Positions 24,771 through 33,040 of a stretch of DNA of 35,868 bases are shown here, one piece after another (position 1 is the stretch's first letter; every line of letters begins with the position of its first letter). Both the position numbers and the translations under genes were made by a program. The notes under the pieces were generated by a model. It made no database searches. It had not been told where the DNA came from and worked only from the letters and a program-made list of their open reading frames with translations. Origin of the DNA: Myxococcaceae bacterium (lineage in GTDB: Bacteria > Myxococcota > Myxococcia > Myxococcales > Myxococcaceae); NCBI GenBank assembly GCA_020247085.1, contig JADCJJ010000064.1, positions 1 through 35,868 on the forward strand, given 5' to 3'.

Positions 24771-25061
24771 ATGCAGGAGTACCTTCTCAAAGTGAACGAC
24801 TCAGCCTCGAAGGACGTCGCCGAGTGGCTGCTGCTCGCGAAGGCGCCGACGCACGTGCGCCTCGCCACGCTCGCGCCGCTGTCGAACTATGGCTACCCCT
24901 CGGGGGCTGACGCGGCGGTGCTGAAGCTCACCGTGCACGGCGTGGTGACGGGCCAGGCCGGTGGTGACGAGGCGCCACACGACTTCGTGCCGTGGCAGAA
25001 CGTCGCGTACCTCTCGGATGGTTCGGGCCTCGCGAAGGAGCTGGCTGGCGCGAAGAAGTAG
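24771..25061 (+). CDS. Small unknown protein in the precursor/radical SAM operon
   Basis: The 96-residue soluble protein starts at ATG 24771 with GGAGGGG at 24758-24764, an excellent ribosome binding site. It begins MQEYLLKVNDSASKDVAEWL, has LSNYGYPSGADAAVLKLTVHG in the middle and FVPWQNVAYLSDGSG near the end, suggesting a small alpha/beta or beta-rich fold. I do not recognise a family. Its size and place make it a candidate recognition element, chaperone or immunity protein for the peptide system, but no PqqD-like winged-helix pattern can be shown by eye. It also contains a YG dipeptide. Confidence 0.8.
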   Translation: MQEYLLKVNDSASKDVAEWLLLAKAPTHVRLATLAPLSNYGYPSGADAAVLKLTVHGVVTGQAGGDEAPHDFVPWQNVAYLSDGSGLAKELAGAKK

Positions 25062-25071
25062 CCGCGGTTCT

Positions 25072-25087
25072 CGGCGGGAAGCCGCCG
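25072..25087 (+). terminator. Stem-loop after the putative RiPP operon
   Basis: CGGCGG, a 4-nt GAAG loop and CCGCCG form a perfect short hairpin starting 10 nt after the stop at 25061. There is no T-tract. The position at the end of the operon and before the convergent alpha-2-macroglobulin gene suits a terminator, but short GC hairpins are common here. Confidence 0.28.
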
Positions 25088-25252
25088 CGCAGCTCGCCGC
25101 GACGGGCCCCATCGCCATGCCCGGCCTCGCACGGGTCCGCGAGCCCGAGCGGGTGCGTGACGTCGTCGCCGCGCTCCCGCGTCAGGCAGAAGCCCGGCGC
25201 CTCGAGCAGCGGCGGTGCCGGGCTTTGGGCCGGTGCTCGTCTTCGTCGCCGC

Positions 25253-28200
25253 TCATTGCGTGGCGACGCCGGTGGTCGGCGCGTCACGCACCTCGAAGCG
25301 CATCTCGTCGGCGGTCGCCTGGATCTCGGGCGCGTACATGGCCTCGGCGCGGGCGGGGAGCGCCGAGAACCGACCCGGCGTCTCGGCGCGCAGCTCGTAC
25401 GAGAGCTTCGTCGTGCCGACCTTGAGCTCAGAGAGGAACATCGCCACGCGGTCGGCGCGGAGCTCCGCGTGGGCGCAGGCGAAGTTGCACACCTCTGGGC
25501 CCGAGCGCTGCTGCACGGCCTCGAAGCCCGCGGGCTTCAGGTCCTCCAGCATCACGAACTCGACGGCCTTGTTCGCAGTGACCTCGAGGTCCACCCGCAC
25601 GCGAACGCCCGACTCGACCGGCATGCCGTACTCGGTGGGCGCGGTGCTCTTCTCCGCGCTCGGCTTGCCGAGGAGCGTGTAGGTGCGCGCGACCTTCACG
25701 TCGCCGCCCACGCCCTTGATGAAGTCGTTCTGGTTGAAGACGTCCCAGGTGCCGGCCCAGTAGCCGGTGCCGCCCCCGTCGCGCCGCACCTGCACGGTGT
25801 TCTTCCCCGGCTTGAAGTCGGCGTCGGTGAACACCAACGCGGGCACGTCGAGGCCGCCCTGCGCGTACTTCACCACCTTCACCTGCCTGCCGTTGATGGT
25901 GACGGTGAGGGTGCCCTGCTGCGCGGGGGCCTTCTCACGGCGCGCGATGTCGGCGAGCGCGTAGATGGCGAAGGCCGTGTCGCGAGTGGTGCGCCACTTG
26001 CCGCCGTTGCGCCGCAGCACGAGGAAGTCGGTGAGCGACCCGACGTCCTTCGCGCCCCCGGCCCAGCGCGACATCGCCATCAGCGTGTACGCGGTGGCCT
26101 CGATCGCGGCCGAGGTGCTCCAGGCGTCGTTGACCTCTCCCACCGCCGCGTCCTTGCGGGCCTCGGCCGTCTTCACCACATCGTCGAGGTTCTCCACCGT
26201 GATGCGCGCCCGCGGGTCCTTCGCGGCGAGGAACGCGAGCGCGACGAGGGCCCGGCCGCGGGGCTGCATCTTCGTGCGCCGCTCGAAGGTCTGGTCGAGT
26301 ACCGCCTTCGGCACCGGCCCCGACTGCGCGAGCGCGTAGACGGCGAAGGCGTGCGTGTCGGGGTGGTCGAGCGCCTCGCCGAGATGAGCGAGGAGAAAGG
26401 CCCGGCCGCGGGCGACCATGTTCGCGTCGAACGCCAGGCCGGCGCCCTTCGCGAGCCCGAGCGCGTAGACGACGTACGCCGTCATCCACAGGTTGGTGCG
26501 GTCGCTCTGCCACCAGCCCCAGCCGCCGTCGCCGTGCTGAAAGCCGGCGAGCCGCTCGAGGCCCTGCTGCACCATGTCATCGAGGTGGGGCGGCAGCCGC
26601 TCGGACGGCAGCGACAGGTCCTTCACCGCCTTGCGCGCGATGACGGCCGGCACGAAGCGCGAGAGCGTCTGCTCGACGCAGCCGTACGGGTACTGCGCGA
26701 GGTACGGCAGCCCGTCGAGCATCACCGCGAGGAGCGAGGGCGAGAGGTTGAGCTCGAGCTTCGTCAGCGCCGCCTTTCGCTTCTGCGGGAGCTCGACGTC
26801 GAACGAGAACGTGTCGGAGAGCCGGCCCGCGAAGAACTGCCGCTGCGCCGAGCCGTGCACGAGCGCGGGAATGGTGAGCTCCATCGCGTCGCCGGTCGCG
26901 CCCGACGTCACCTGCGCGCGAATCAACCGGTCGCCGAGCTCGACCACCTTGAAGCGCACGTCGAAGCGGGTGACCTGCTCCGGCGTCACCGTGAGCGTCT
27001 TCTTCGTCGGCCCGAGCGCGGTGAGCCCTGGCGCGCTGAGCGTGACCGCGACCGGGCCGGCCTTCGGCAGGTGGCTCTCGATGACGGCCGAGAGCACCAC
27101 CTCGTCGCCCTCGATGAAGAAGCGCGGCGTCTGCAGGCGCACCATGAGGGCGCGGGCGGTGCGAAGGCTCGCGGCGCCGCGGCCAAGGCTCGGGCCCTGG
27201 GTGACGACCGTCGCGACGGCCTTCCACGCGGTGAGCGAGTCGGTGAGCGTGATCGGCTGCGCCAGCGGCGCGTCGATGCGGCCGACGAGCCCGGGGTACC
27301 AGCCGGCCGAGCTGCCGAAGTCGGTGCGGGCCTTCACCGGCGTCAAGTCACCCCGGGCGCTGCCGTCGGCGTCCGCTTCAGCGTCGCGTGGCCCCGACGA
27401 CGCCCTCCGCTTGGCCGGCTCCAGAACGCGCTCGGCCGGGGGCACCGCGGCGGGCGCGGCCATCGAGGCGACAGCGAGGTCGGCCTTCTCCTCTTCGCGT
27501 CCCGCGACGTCCTTCATCACGGCCCCCCTCACAGCCGGCGCTTCGGGCGGCTCGGCGCCCGGCGCCGCGGGCTGTGGGTCCGGGCGATCGCGGTAGCTGC
27601 GCCACTCCGTGGAGCGGTGGGTCTGCACGGCGTGGTTGCGGCGCTGGCGACCGAAGAACGTGAGGAAGTCCTGCCGCTCGGGCTCGATCGCGAACAGGGC
27701 CTCGTCCACCACGGTGAGCGCGGTCTCCATCGGCCCGGCGGCGCCCTTCGTGGCACGCACGTTCACCGGAATGGTGGCGCCCGGCTCCACGACGGCGCGC
27801 TCGAACGCCACCTTCACGTCGAGCTCCACCTCCGAGCCCTTCACGCGCAGCTCGCGCTGCTGCTGGAGCACGTCTCCTCGCTCGTACCGGCTCGCGAACA
27901 GCCACGCGTTCGGCGTCGCCTCGGCCGGAATGGGAATCTCGACGTACCTCGTGCGCCCCGTCATCTCGACCACGCGGCTGGTGACGACGAGGTCGTGCTC
28001 GAGCGTCAGCCACACGTGGCCGCCCGGCTGGGGCGTGACGATGAGCGCCCGCAGCGCCTGGCCGACCGCGAGCGGCGCTCGGTCCATCAGGAGCTGGAAG
28101 CCGGGCCCCGGTGGAGGGAGCGGCTTCGTCTCCGAGGTGAGCCAGAGGTCGGCGGTCGCGAGCGGCGGCTGCTCGGGCCCGGCGTCGACGTCCACCACGT

Positions 28201-30550
28201 CGACCCGCACGGCCCCCAGCGCGTCGGCGTCGAGCTGGGCCAGGCCCTGGCCGTCGACGATCTTCGTCCGCGCCTCGGCGATCTTCGACAGCGCGCCGGT
28301 GTTCGGGTCCGAGATGCGCGAGAGCCGCACCACCACGTCGGGCGACATCGGCCGGCCGTTCGCGTCCTCCGAGCGCAGCCGCAGCGTGACACGCTCCCCG
28401 GGCCGGTAGAGGAAGTGTTCGCTGCGCACGTCGACGAAGTACGGCGCGCGCGAGATCCTCGCCACGCCGGTGCCGGCGACCTCCCGGCGCGAGGCGTCGG
28501 TGACGAAGACCTGCGCGGTGACCTGCAGATCGCCCTCCGCCCCGGGCGTCGCGGGCACCTCGAGCTCGGCGGTGCCGTCGGCGCCCGTCTTGAAGACGAG
28601 CGTGTGCGTCGCGACGACGCTTTCGTACCCGCGGGAGCCACCGCGGCGGAAGGGGCGCGCGTCGTCGAAAGAATCGTCGCCAAAGCCGCGATAGGCAGGC
28701 TGACCGTCCTGCGCCTCGTCGGGCCACTTGCCGAACTGGTGCTGCCAGTGGCTCACCGTGACGACGGCCCGGCCCTGGGCGCCCGTGAGCGGCCCGCCAG
28801 AGTAGTACTTCGCGGTCACCTTCAGCTTCACCGGGTCGCCGGGCTTCGGGCTGCCGACGGGGCTCACCGAGACGGTCGCCTCGGGCGGCTTGTACGCCTC
28901 GACGCGGAACGTGAGCCCCGGCTGCTGGTACGCGTGCTGGCCGTCGGAGACGTTCACGGACCAGGCGCCCAGCGTCGCCGTCTTCGGCAGCACGAGGGTG
29001 GTGCTCGCGGTGCCGAAGCCGTTGGTGGTGAGCGAGGGCTTCGCGACCTCCTTGCCGTTCGGGTCTCGCACCTGCACGGAGACGGTGCGGTTGACGATGG
29101 GCTCCGACGGCCCGCCTTCGCGCGCGCGGAGGAAGAGCTTGAGGCCCACCGTCTCGCCCGGCTTGTAGAGCGGCCGATCCATCAGCACGTAGGCGAGCTC
29201 CTGCTTCGACCAGCTCGACCAGTACGCGTTGCCAGCCCGTCCGTACGCGACCTGCTGGCCGCGCTTCACCCAGACGGAGTGCGAGTCGGCGAAGGTCTCC
29301 TTCTCGAGCTGGAAGCTCGCGAGGCCCTGGGCGTTGGTGCGCGCTGTCCGCGTCGCCTCCCAGGCGCCGCGGATGAGCAGCACCTCGGCGTCGGGCTGCG
29401 CCCTGCCGGTCTCGACGTCGGCGACGAAGACCTGCACCTGCTTGCGGTCGCTCTTGGTGATGACGCCCAGCTGGCTCTGCATCGCGAAGTCGCGCGCGGT
29501 AAGCCCGTCGCCAGTCGCCTCCAGCACGTAGAGGCCGGGGGAAGGCAGCTCGAGCTCGAAGCTCCTGGTGCCCGGGGCCCACGCCGTCTTCACCTCGAGC
29601 GCCTCGCTCCAGGTCTTCTCGGCGGCGCCGGTGGCGTACGCGTCGATGGAGTTGGGGTCGTTGCCGTCGCGGCCGGCGAAGGGGTCGACGCGCCTGAGCG
29701 TCCACGTGACGCGCTTGACGTTCCGCCACGAGAGCGAGACCGGCAGCTTCAGGCCCGGCAGCGTCACCTGGTACGCGCTGACCGAGAGGGTCGGCCGGCG
29801 GATGTTCTCGGCGGCGTTGCGCGCGTCGCCGTGCCGGTTCGAGGTCGTCGGCGAGAACCGCTTCACGACGCCGTCGTAGATGGTGAGCGCGTCGGAGTAC
29901 TGCTCCCGGCCCTCACGCTGCTGGCCGAGGCGGTAGAGCGCGTCGTCGGCCCAGGTGGTGTTGGTCGCGCCGATGTCGGTGAGCTCCTGCTCGCCCTTGC
30001 CGCGGGTCGCCTCGCGTTGCAGCCAGCCCTGCGCGCGAGCGAAGCGGGCGTGGGCCCGGTCACCCTCGCTGCTCGCGTACTTGAGCACCACGGCGGTGAG
30101 CTCCGCGGAGAGCTCCACGTCGTAGTACTGGCTGTCGAGCTGGAGCAGGCAGCCTTCCACGAGCAGGCGGCGCGCCTCGTCGCCCACGCGCCCGGCGGCC
30201 TTCGTCGCTGCCTCGAGCAGGGGGAGCGCCTGCTGGAAGGTGCGGTAGCCCTGCGAGGCGAGCGCCCACTGCGCGTAGGCGCGGGCGAAGTCCTGCTCGC
30301 CGGTTTCGGCCAGCCTCGACAGCTCGGTGGAGCCGTCCTTCCGGCCCGCCCTCCAGCAGGCGAGGGCGCGCTTGGCGGAGGCCTCGCGGGCGAGCGGTGA
30401 CGCGGGCCCGGCCTTGAGGAACGAGTCGAACGCCTCGCAGGCCTTCGCGTAGGACTGCTCGGAGAGGTACGTGTTGGCGGCGTCGAACGACGCGCTCTGG
30501 GCGAGCGCGGACGACGAGACGAGCATGACGGCAAAGACACACAGGCGCAT
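25253..30550 (-). CDS. Large bacterial alpha-2-macroglobulin with thioester motif
   Basis: The 1765-residue protein begins with a signal peptide (MRLCVFAVMLVSSSALA) without a lipobox, so it should be soluble in the periplasm or secreted, unlike the lipid-anchored type of E. coli. Residues about 20-240 are helical, TPR-like. Then follow many macroglobulin beta-sandwich domains (for example MDRPLYKPGETVGLKLFLRA). Residues about 980-1075 form a long Pro/Ala/Glu-rich disordered stretch, matching a bait region. The thioester motif GCVEQ is present with the cysteine at about residue 1291, followed by the helical TED domain. Alpha-2-macroglobulins trap attacking proteases after bait cleavage. The usual partner, penicillin-binding protein 1C, is not next to it. 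ATG 30550 is preceded by GGGGAG. Confidence 0.93.
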   Translation of the reverse strand: MRLCVFAVMLVSSSALAQSASFDAANTYLSEQSYAKACEAFDSFLKAGPASPLAREASAKRALACWRAGRKDGSTELSRLAETGEQDFARAYAQWALASQGYRTFQQALPLLEAATKAAGRVGDEARRLLVEGCLLQLDSQYYDVELSAELTAVVLKYASSEGDRAHARFARAQGWLQREATRGKGEQELTDIGATNTTWADDALYRLGQQREGREQYSDALTIYDGVVKRFSPTTSNRHGDARNAAENIRRPTLSVSAYQVTLPGLKLPVSLSWRNVKRVTWTLRRVDPFAGRDGNDPNSIDAYATGAAEKTWSEALEVKTAWAPGTRSFELELPSPGLYVLEATGDGLTARDFAMQSQLGVITKSDRKQVQVFVADVETGRAQPDAEVLLIRGAWEATRTARTNAQGLASFQLEKETFADSHSVWVKRGQQVAYGRAGNAYWSSWSKQELAYVLMDRPLYKPGETVGLKLFLRAREGGPSEPIVNRTVSVQVRDPNGKEVAKPSLTTNGFGTASTTLVLPKTATLGAWSVNVSDGQHAYQQPGLTFRVEAYKPPEATVSVSPVGSPKPGDPVKLKVTAKYYSGGPLTGAQGRAVVTVSHWQHQFGKWPDEAQDGQPAYRGFGDDSFDDARPFRRGGSRGYESVVATHTLVFKTGADGTAELEVPATPGAEGDLQVTAQVFVTDASRREVAGTGVARISRAPYFVDVRSEHFLYRPGERVTLRLRSEDANGRPMSPDVVVRLSRISDPNTGALSKIAEARTKIVDGQGLAQLDADALGAVRVDVVDVDAGPEQPPLATADLWLTSETKPLPPPGPGFQLLMDRAPLAVGQALRALIVTPQPGGHVWLTLEHDLVVTSRVVEMTGRTRYVEIPIPAEATPNAWLFASRYERGDVLQQQRELRVKGSEVELDVKVAFERAVVEPGATIPVNVRATKGAAGPMETALTVVDEALFAIEPERQDFLTFFGRQRRNHAVQTHRSTEWRSYRDRPDPQPAAPGAEPPEAPAVRGAVMKDVAGREEEKADLAVASMAAPAAVPPAERVLEPAKRRASSGPRDAEADADGSARGDLTPVKARTDFGSSAGWYPGLVGRIDAPLAQPITLTDSLTAWKAVATVVTQGPSLGRGAASLRTARALMVRLQTPRFFIEGDEVVLSAVIESHLPKAGPVAVTLSAPGLTALGPTKKTLTVTPEQVTRFDVRFKVVELGDRLIRAQVTSGATGDAMELTIPALVHGSAQRQFFAGRLSDTFSFDVELPQKRKAALTKLELNLSPSLLAVMLDGLPYLAQYPYGCVEQTLSRFVPAVIARKAVKDLSLPSERLPPHLDDMVQQGLERLAGFQHGDGGWGWWQSDRTNLWMTAYVVYALGLAKGAGLAFDANMVARGRAFLLAHLGEALDHPDTHAFAVYALAQSGPVPKAVLDQTFERRTKMQPRGRALVALAFLAAKDPRARITVENLDDVVKTAEARKDAAVGEVNDAWSTSAAIEATAYTLMAMSRWAGGAKDVGSLTDFLVLRRNGGKWRTTRDTAFAIYALADIARREKAPAQQGTLTVTINGRQVKVVKYAQGGLDVPALVFTDADFKPGKNTVQVRRDGGGTGYWAGTWDVFNQNDFIKGVGGDVKVARTYTLLGKPSAEKSTAPTEYGMPVESGVRVRVDLEVTANKAVEFVMLEDLKPAGFEAVQQRSGPEVCNFACAHAELRADRVAMFLSELKVGTTKLSYELRAETPGRFSALPARAEAMYAPEIQATADEMRFEVRDAPTTGVATQ

Positions 30551-30963
30551 GGGCTCCCCAGAAGCGACGGTGGCGTTTGGACACGGTCAGCGGCGGGAGT
30601 GTTCCACACCAGTCGTTCGTCACCACCTCAATCACGCGCCCCTCGGCGGCCGGCGAACTGCGTGGGCGCAGGCTCCTTCGAGCACGTCCTGCCTCGGTCG
30701 CTGGTGTGTCGCGGCGATGGGGCTCACCGTGGTGCTGGCCGCGGTGCACCTGGCCTGCGTCGAAGACCGCCCGCTCGGCGTCCGACGGCGCTGCGCACCC
30801 TCCTGGCCCACGCCCTGAAGCGGCGCGCGGCGGCCTCGAGCGGGTGAAGGTGCCGCCCGGGCCGCGCCCACCTCGTGCGCCGGGGCGGCCGTCTCCTCGG
30901 GCGGGCCCTGGACGCGACGTGGTCGCGCCCGGCCCCGGCGGCGGGCGCGACCAGCCCGGCGCG
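30551..30963. other. Gene-poor interval upstream of the alpha-2-macroglobulin gene
   Basis: About 410 bases separate two minus-strand genes. The right-hand part of the alpha-2-macroglobulin upstream region is less GC-rich and probably holds its promoter. A 33-codon plus-strand frame at 30717-30818 begins like a lipoprotein signal (MGLTVVLAAVHLAC) but ends after a basic stretch and is not called as a gene. No RNA gene is visible. Confidence 0.45.
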
Positions 30964-32421
30964 TCACCGCTTCTTCGACGGCGCCAGCACGCCCTCGACG
31001 AGCGCGCGAACGAGCTGGGCCCACGCGTCGGCCGGCCCCGCGCCCTCGTCGGCGCGCACGGCGGCACCGCCCCCCTGCCACGCCAACTCGGGCCGCGGCC
31101 CGTCGACGCCGACCCACGCATCGGGCCGGCGCTCGTCGTCGAGCCCCGTTGGGAAGCGCGCGCCGAACAGCACCACCCGCGCCCGCCGCCCCCACGTGTC
31201 CCTCGCCTGCTGACACGCCTGCGCCGCCGTCTCTGCCTCGCGCACGACGAGCTGCCCCCGCTCGCGATACTGCCGCAACACCAGCCCGACGACGCCCAGC
31301 TCCTCGCCCAGCGAGGCCTCGGGGCCGCGCACGAAGATGAGCTCGAAGGAGAGCGCCTCGCGGTCGAACCAGCCGGCCATCTTTCGCACCAGCGCCGCCG
31401 TCGCCCCCAGGAGCCACAGCAGCCGCTGGAACGTCGCCTTCTCGTCCATCACCCGCGCCTCGACGAGGGAGGCGTCGAACACCAGCGTCACCGCCCGGCG
31501 CCGCCGCACCGCCACCGCCTCGTCGCGCGAGTAGTACAGCAGCTCACCCTCGACGAAGCGCACGTCGAACAGGTCAGGCCGCGCCGCCCCCGCGTCGTCC
31601 ATGTAGATGAGCTCGGACGTCACCAGGTTCTCGAGGCTCCCGGACGTCGCGATGCTGGCGAAGCCGCCCACCGGGTAGGCGCTGTCCTCCTCGAGCGACG
31701 TCGGCGCGTCTCCGTCTTCGAAGACCTGCCCCTTGAGGCGCGCCGGCAGCCGCTCCTCGACCTGCTGCGCCGCCGTGGCCAGCTGCGCCAGCGCCACCCG
31801 CGCGCCCAGCGAGCGCAGCGACGCGACGTTCTCGGCGAGGAACACCTCTGCGTCGCTCAGCAGCTCCCGCGTCCGCCGGGCTGCCTTCGCCAGCAGCTCC
31901 AGGCCCTCGACCACCCGCGCAGCCACCACCGGCGTCGCCAGCGCCTGCCGGCCCCCCTCGAGCACGTCGCCCAGCGGCTGCGCCGAGAGCCGCCGCACCA
32001 CCGCCTGGCTCACCCCGGTGCCGCCCCCGAGGCCCAGCCGGGCCAGCAGCTGCGTCACCACCAGCGCGATGGCTACGCCCCGCAGCTCCTTCGGCGCCGC
32101 CCTCACCGCGTCGGCGAGCCGTGTCCACCGTCGGTCCGCCGTCAGCCGCGCCAGCACGTGGTCTTCATAGGCGCGCAGCGCGTCCTTCACCGCCGGCAGG
32201 GCCTCGACCGTCACCGGGCCCGGGCGCTCGCCCTGCAACAGCACCGTCAGGTCGAGCACCAGCGTCGGCGCAGGCAGCAGCGGCCGCTCGGCGAACGTCG
32301 CCTCGAGGGCCTCGAAGCACGCCATCGTCCACGGCGCGGCGTGCACCGGCGCCCGCGCCACCGCGACGCACGCATGCAGGAAGGCCACCGCCTGGGCTGG
32401 GTCGAGCCGCTCACCACTCAC
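30964..32421 (-). CDS. Large cytoplasmic protein with vWA-like C-terminal domain
   Basis: The 485-residue protein has a helical N-terminal two-thirds (many Ala/Leu heptads, for example LLAKAARRTRELLSDAEVFLAENVASL) and a C-terminal alpha/beta domain. There, AVTLVFDASLVEARVMDEKATFQRLLWLL and SFELIFVRGPEASLGEE have the arrangement of a von Willebrand factor A domain. The MIDAS D-x-S-x-S is incomplete (DASLV), so metal-dependent binding may be lost. Proteins of this make-up often work with MoxR-type AAA+ ATPases, but none lies nearby. GTG 32421 was preferred because it precedes SGERLDPAQAVAFL; GTG 32460 would add thirteen residues. Neither has a strong ribosome binding site. Confidence 0.65.
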   Translation of the reverse strand: MSGERLDPAQAVAFLHACVAVARAPVHAAPWTMACFEALEATFAERPLLPAPTLVLDLTVLLQGERPGPVTVEALPAVKDALRAYEDHVLARLTADRRWTRLADAVRAAPKELRGVAIALVVTQLLARLGLGGGTGVSQAVVRRLSAQPLGDVLEGGRQALATPVVAARVVEGLELLAKAARRTRELLSDAEVFLAENVASLRSLGARVALAQLATAAQQVEERLPARLKGQVFEDGDAPTSLEEDSAYPVGGFASIATSGSLENLVTSELIYMDDAGAARPDLFDVRFVEGELLYYSRDEAVAVRRRRAVTLVFDASLVEARVMDEKATFQRLLWLLGATAALVRKMAGWFDREALSFELIFVRGPEASLGEELGVVGLVLRQYRERGQLVVREAETAAQACQQARDTWGRRARVVLFGARFPTGLDDERRPDAWVGVDGPRPELAWQGGGAAVRADEGAGPADAWAQLVRALVEGVLAPSKKR

Positions 32422-32496
32422 GGGCGCCAGTCTCGCACTCCCCGGCCCCCATGGAACCACCCGTCACCGAGGCGGGTGATTGGAATGGCGCCGGCG

Positions 32497-32506
32497 GTAG
32501 ATCTAC
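32497..32506. promoter_or_regulatory. 10-bp palindrome upstream of the sigma factor gene
   Basis: GTAGATCTAC is a perfect palindrome 18 nt before the sigma-factor start and about 40 nt from the alternative start of the divergent vWA-like gene. A TA-containing palindrome stands out in this GC-rich context and could be a regulator site or part of a promoter. There is no direct evidence for either. Confidence 0.25.
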
Positions 32507-32524
32507 GGCACCCGCCGCGCCACA

Positions 32525-33040
32525 ATGCCCTCAGTGAGCGGGTTCTCTCCAAAGGTGACGGCCGCGTACGAGCGGCACCGCGCCGCCGTTTTTCGCCGGT
32601 GCCTGAGCCTGCTCAAGGACGCCGCGCTCGCCGAGGACGCCACGCAGGACGTCTTCCTCAAGCTGGCGGCCAACGAGCAGCGCCTGACGAACCCGCAGGC
32701 GCTCCTCGCCTGGCTGCTCCAGACGGCGACGAACCACTCGATGACGCTGATGCGGGGTGCCCGGAAGACCGAGTCGCTCGACGAGCCCAAAGAGGGTACG
32801 TCGCCCGCCGAGCCTTCCCACCAGGTCACCGGCCAGTACGAGGCGCGGCAGTTATCGAAGAAGCTCCTCGACGAGCTCGGCACCATGTCGCAAGACATCG
32901 CCCTCTCGGTGCTGGCCGGCGACGAGGAGCGGCAAGAGGCAGCGGCGCGGCTGTCGGTCAGCCGCAAGACGGTGACGCGGAAGATTCAGTCCATCTCGGC
33001 CAGGGCCCTGGGGCTGCTGACGAAGAAGCGCCATGACTGA
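32525..33040 (+). CDS. ECF-type RNA polymerase sigma-70 family factor
   Basis: The 171-residue protein has sigma region 2 (AYERHRAAVFRRCLSLLKDAALAEDATQDVFLKL, about residues 14-50, and AWLLQTATNHSMTLMRGARK) and a region 4 helix-turn-helix (DEERQEAAARLSVSRKTVTRKIQSI). The region-2 DATQDVFLKL string is typical of ECF factors. No anti-sigma gene of the zinc-binding type is adjacent. Instead its last 8 bases overlap the start of the Ser/Thr kinase gene, suggesting translational coupling and control by phosphorylation rather than by a classic anti-sigma factor. A shorter start at GTG 32534 is possible. Confidence 0.9.
   Translation: MPSVSGFSPKVTAAYERHRAAVFRRCLSLLKDAALAEDATQDVFLKLAANEQRLTNPQALLAWLLQTATNHSMTLMRGARKTESLDEPKEGTSPAEPSHQVTGQYEARQLSKKLLDELGTMSQDIALSVLAGDEERQEAAARLSVSRKTVTRKIQSISARALGLLTKKRHD

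Noticed and set aside
24992-30400. Very long plus-strand open frame antisense to the alpha-2-macroglobulin gene
   Set aside because: Its translation is Arg/His/Leu/Val-rich with no domain and mirrors the codons of the real gene; a typical shadow in GC-rich DNA.
30717-30818. 33-codon frame starting like a lipoprotein signal (MGLTVVLAAVHLAC)
   Set aside because: It stops soon after the cysteine in a basic stretch, has no clear ribosome binding site, and lies in a gene-poor interval; chance is likely.
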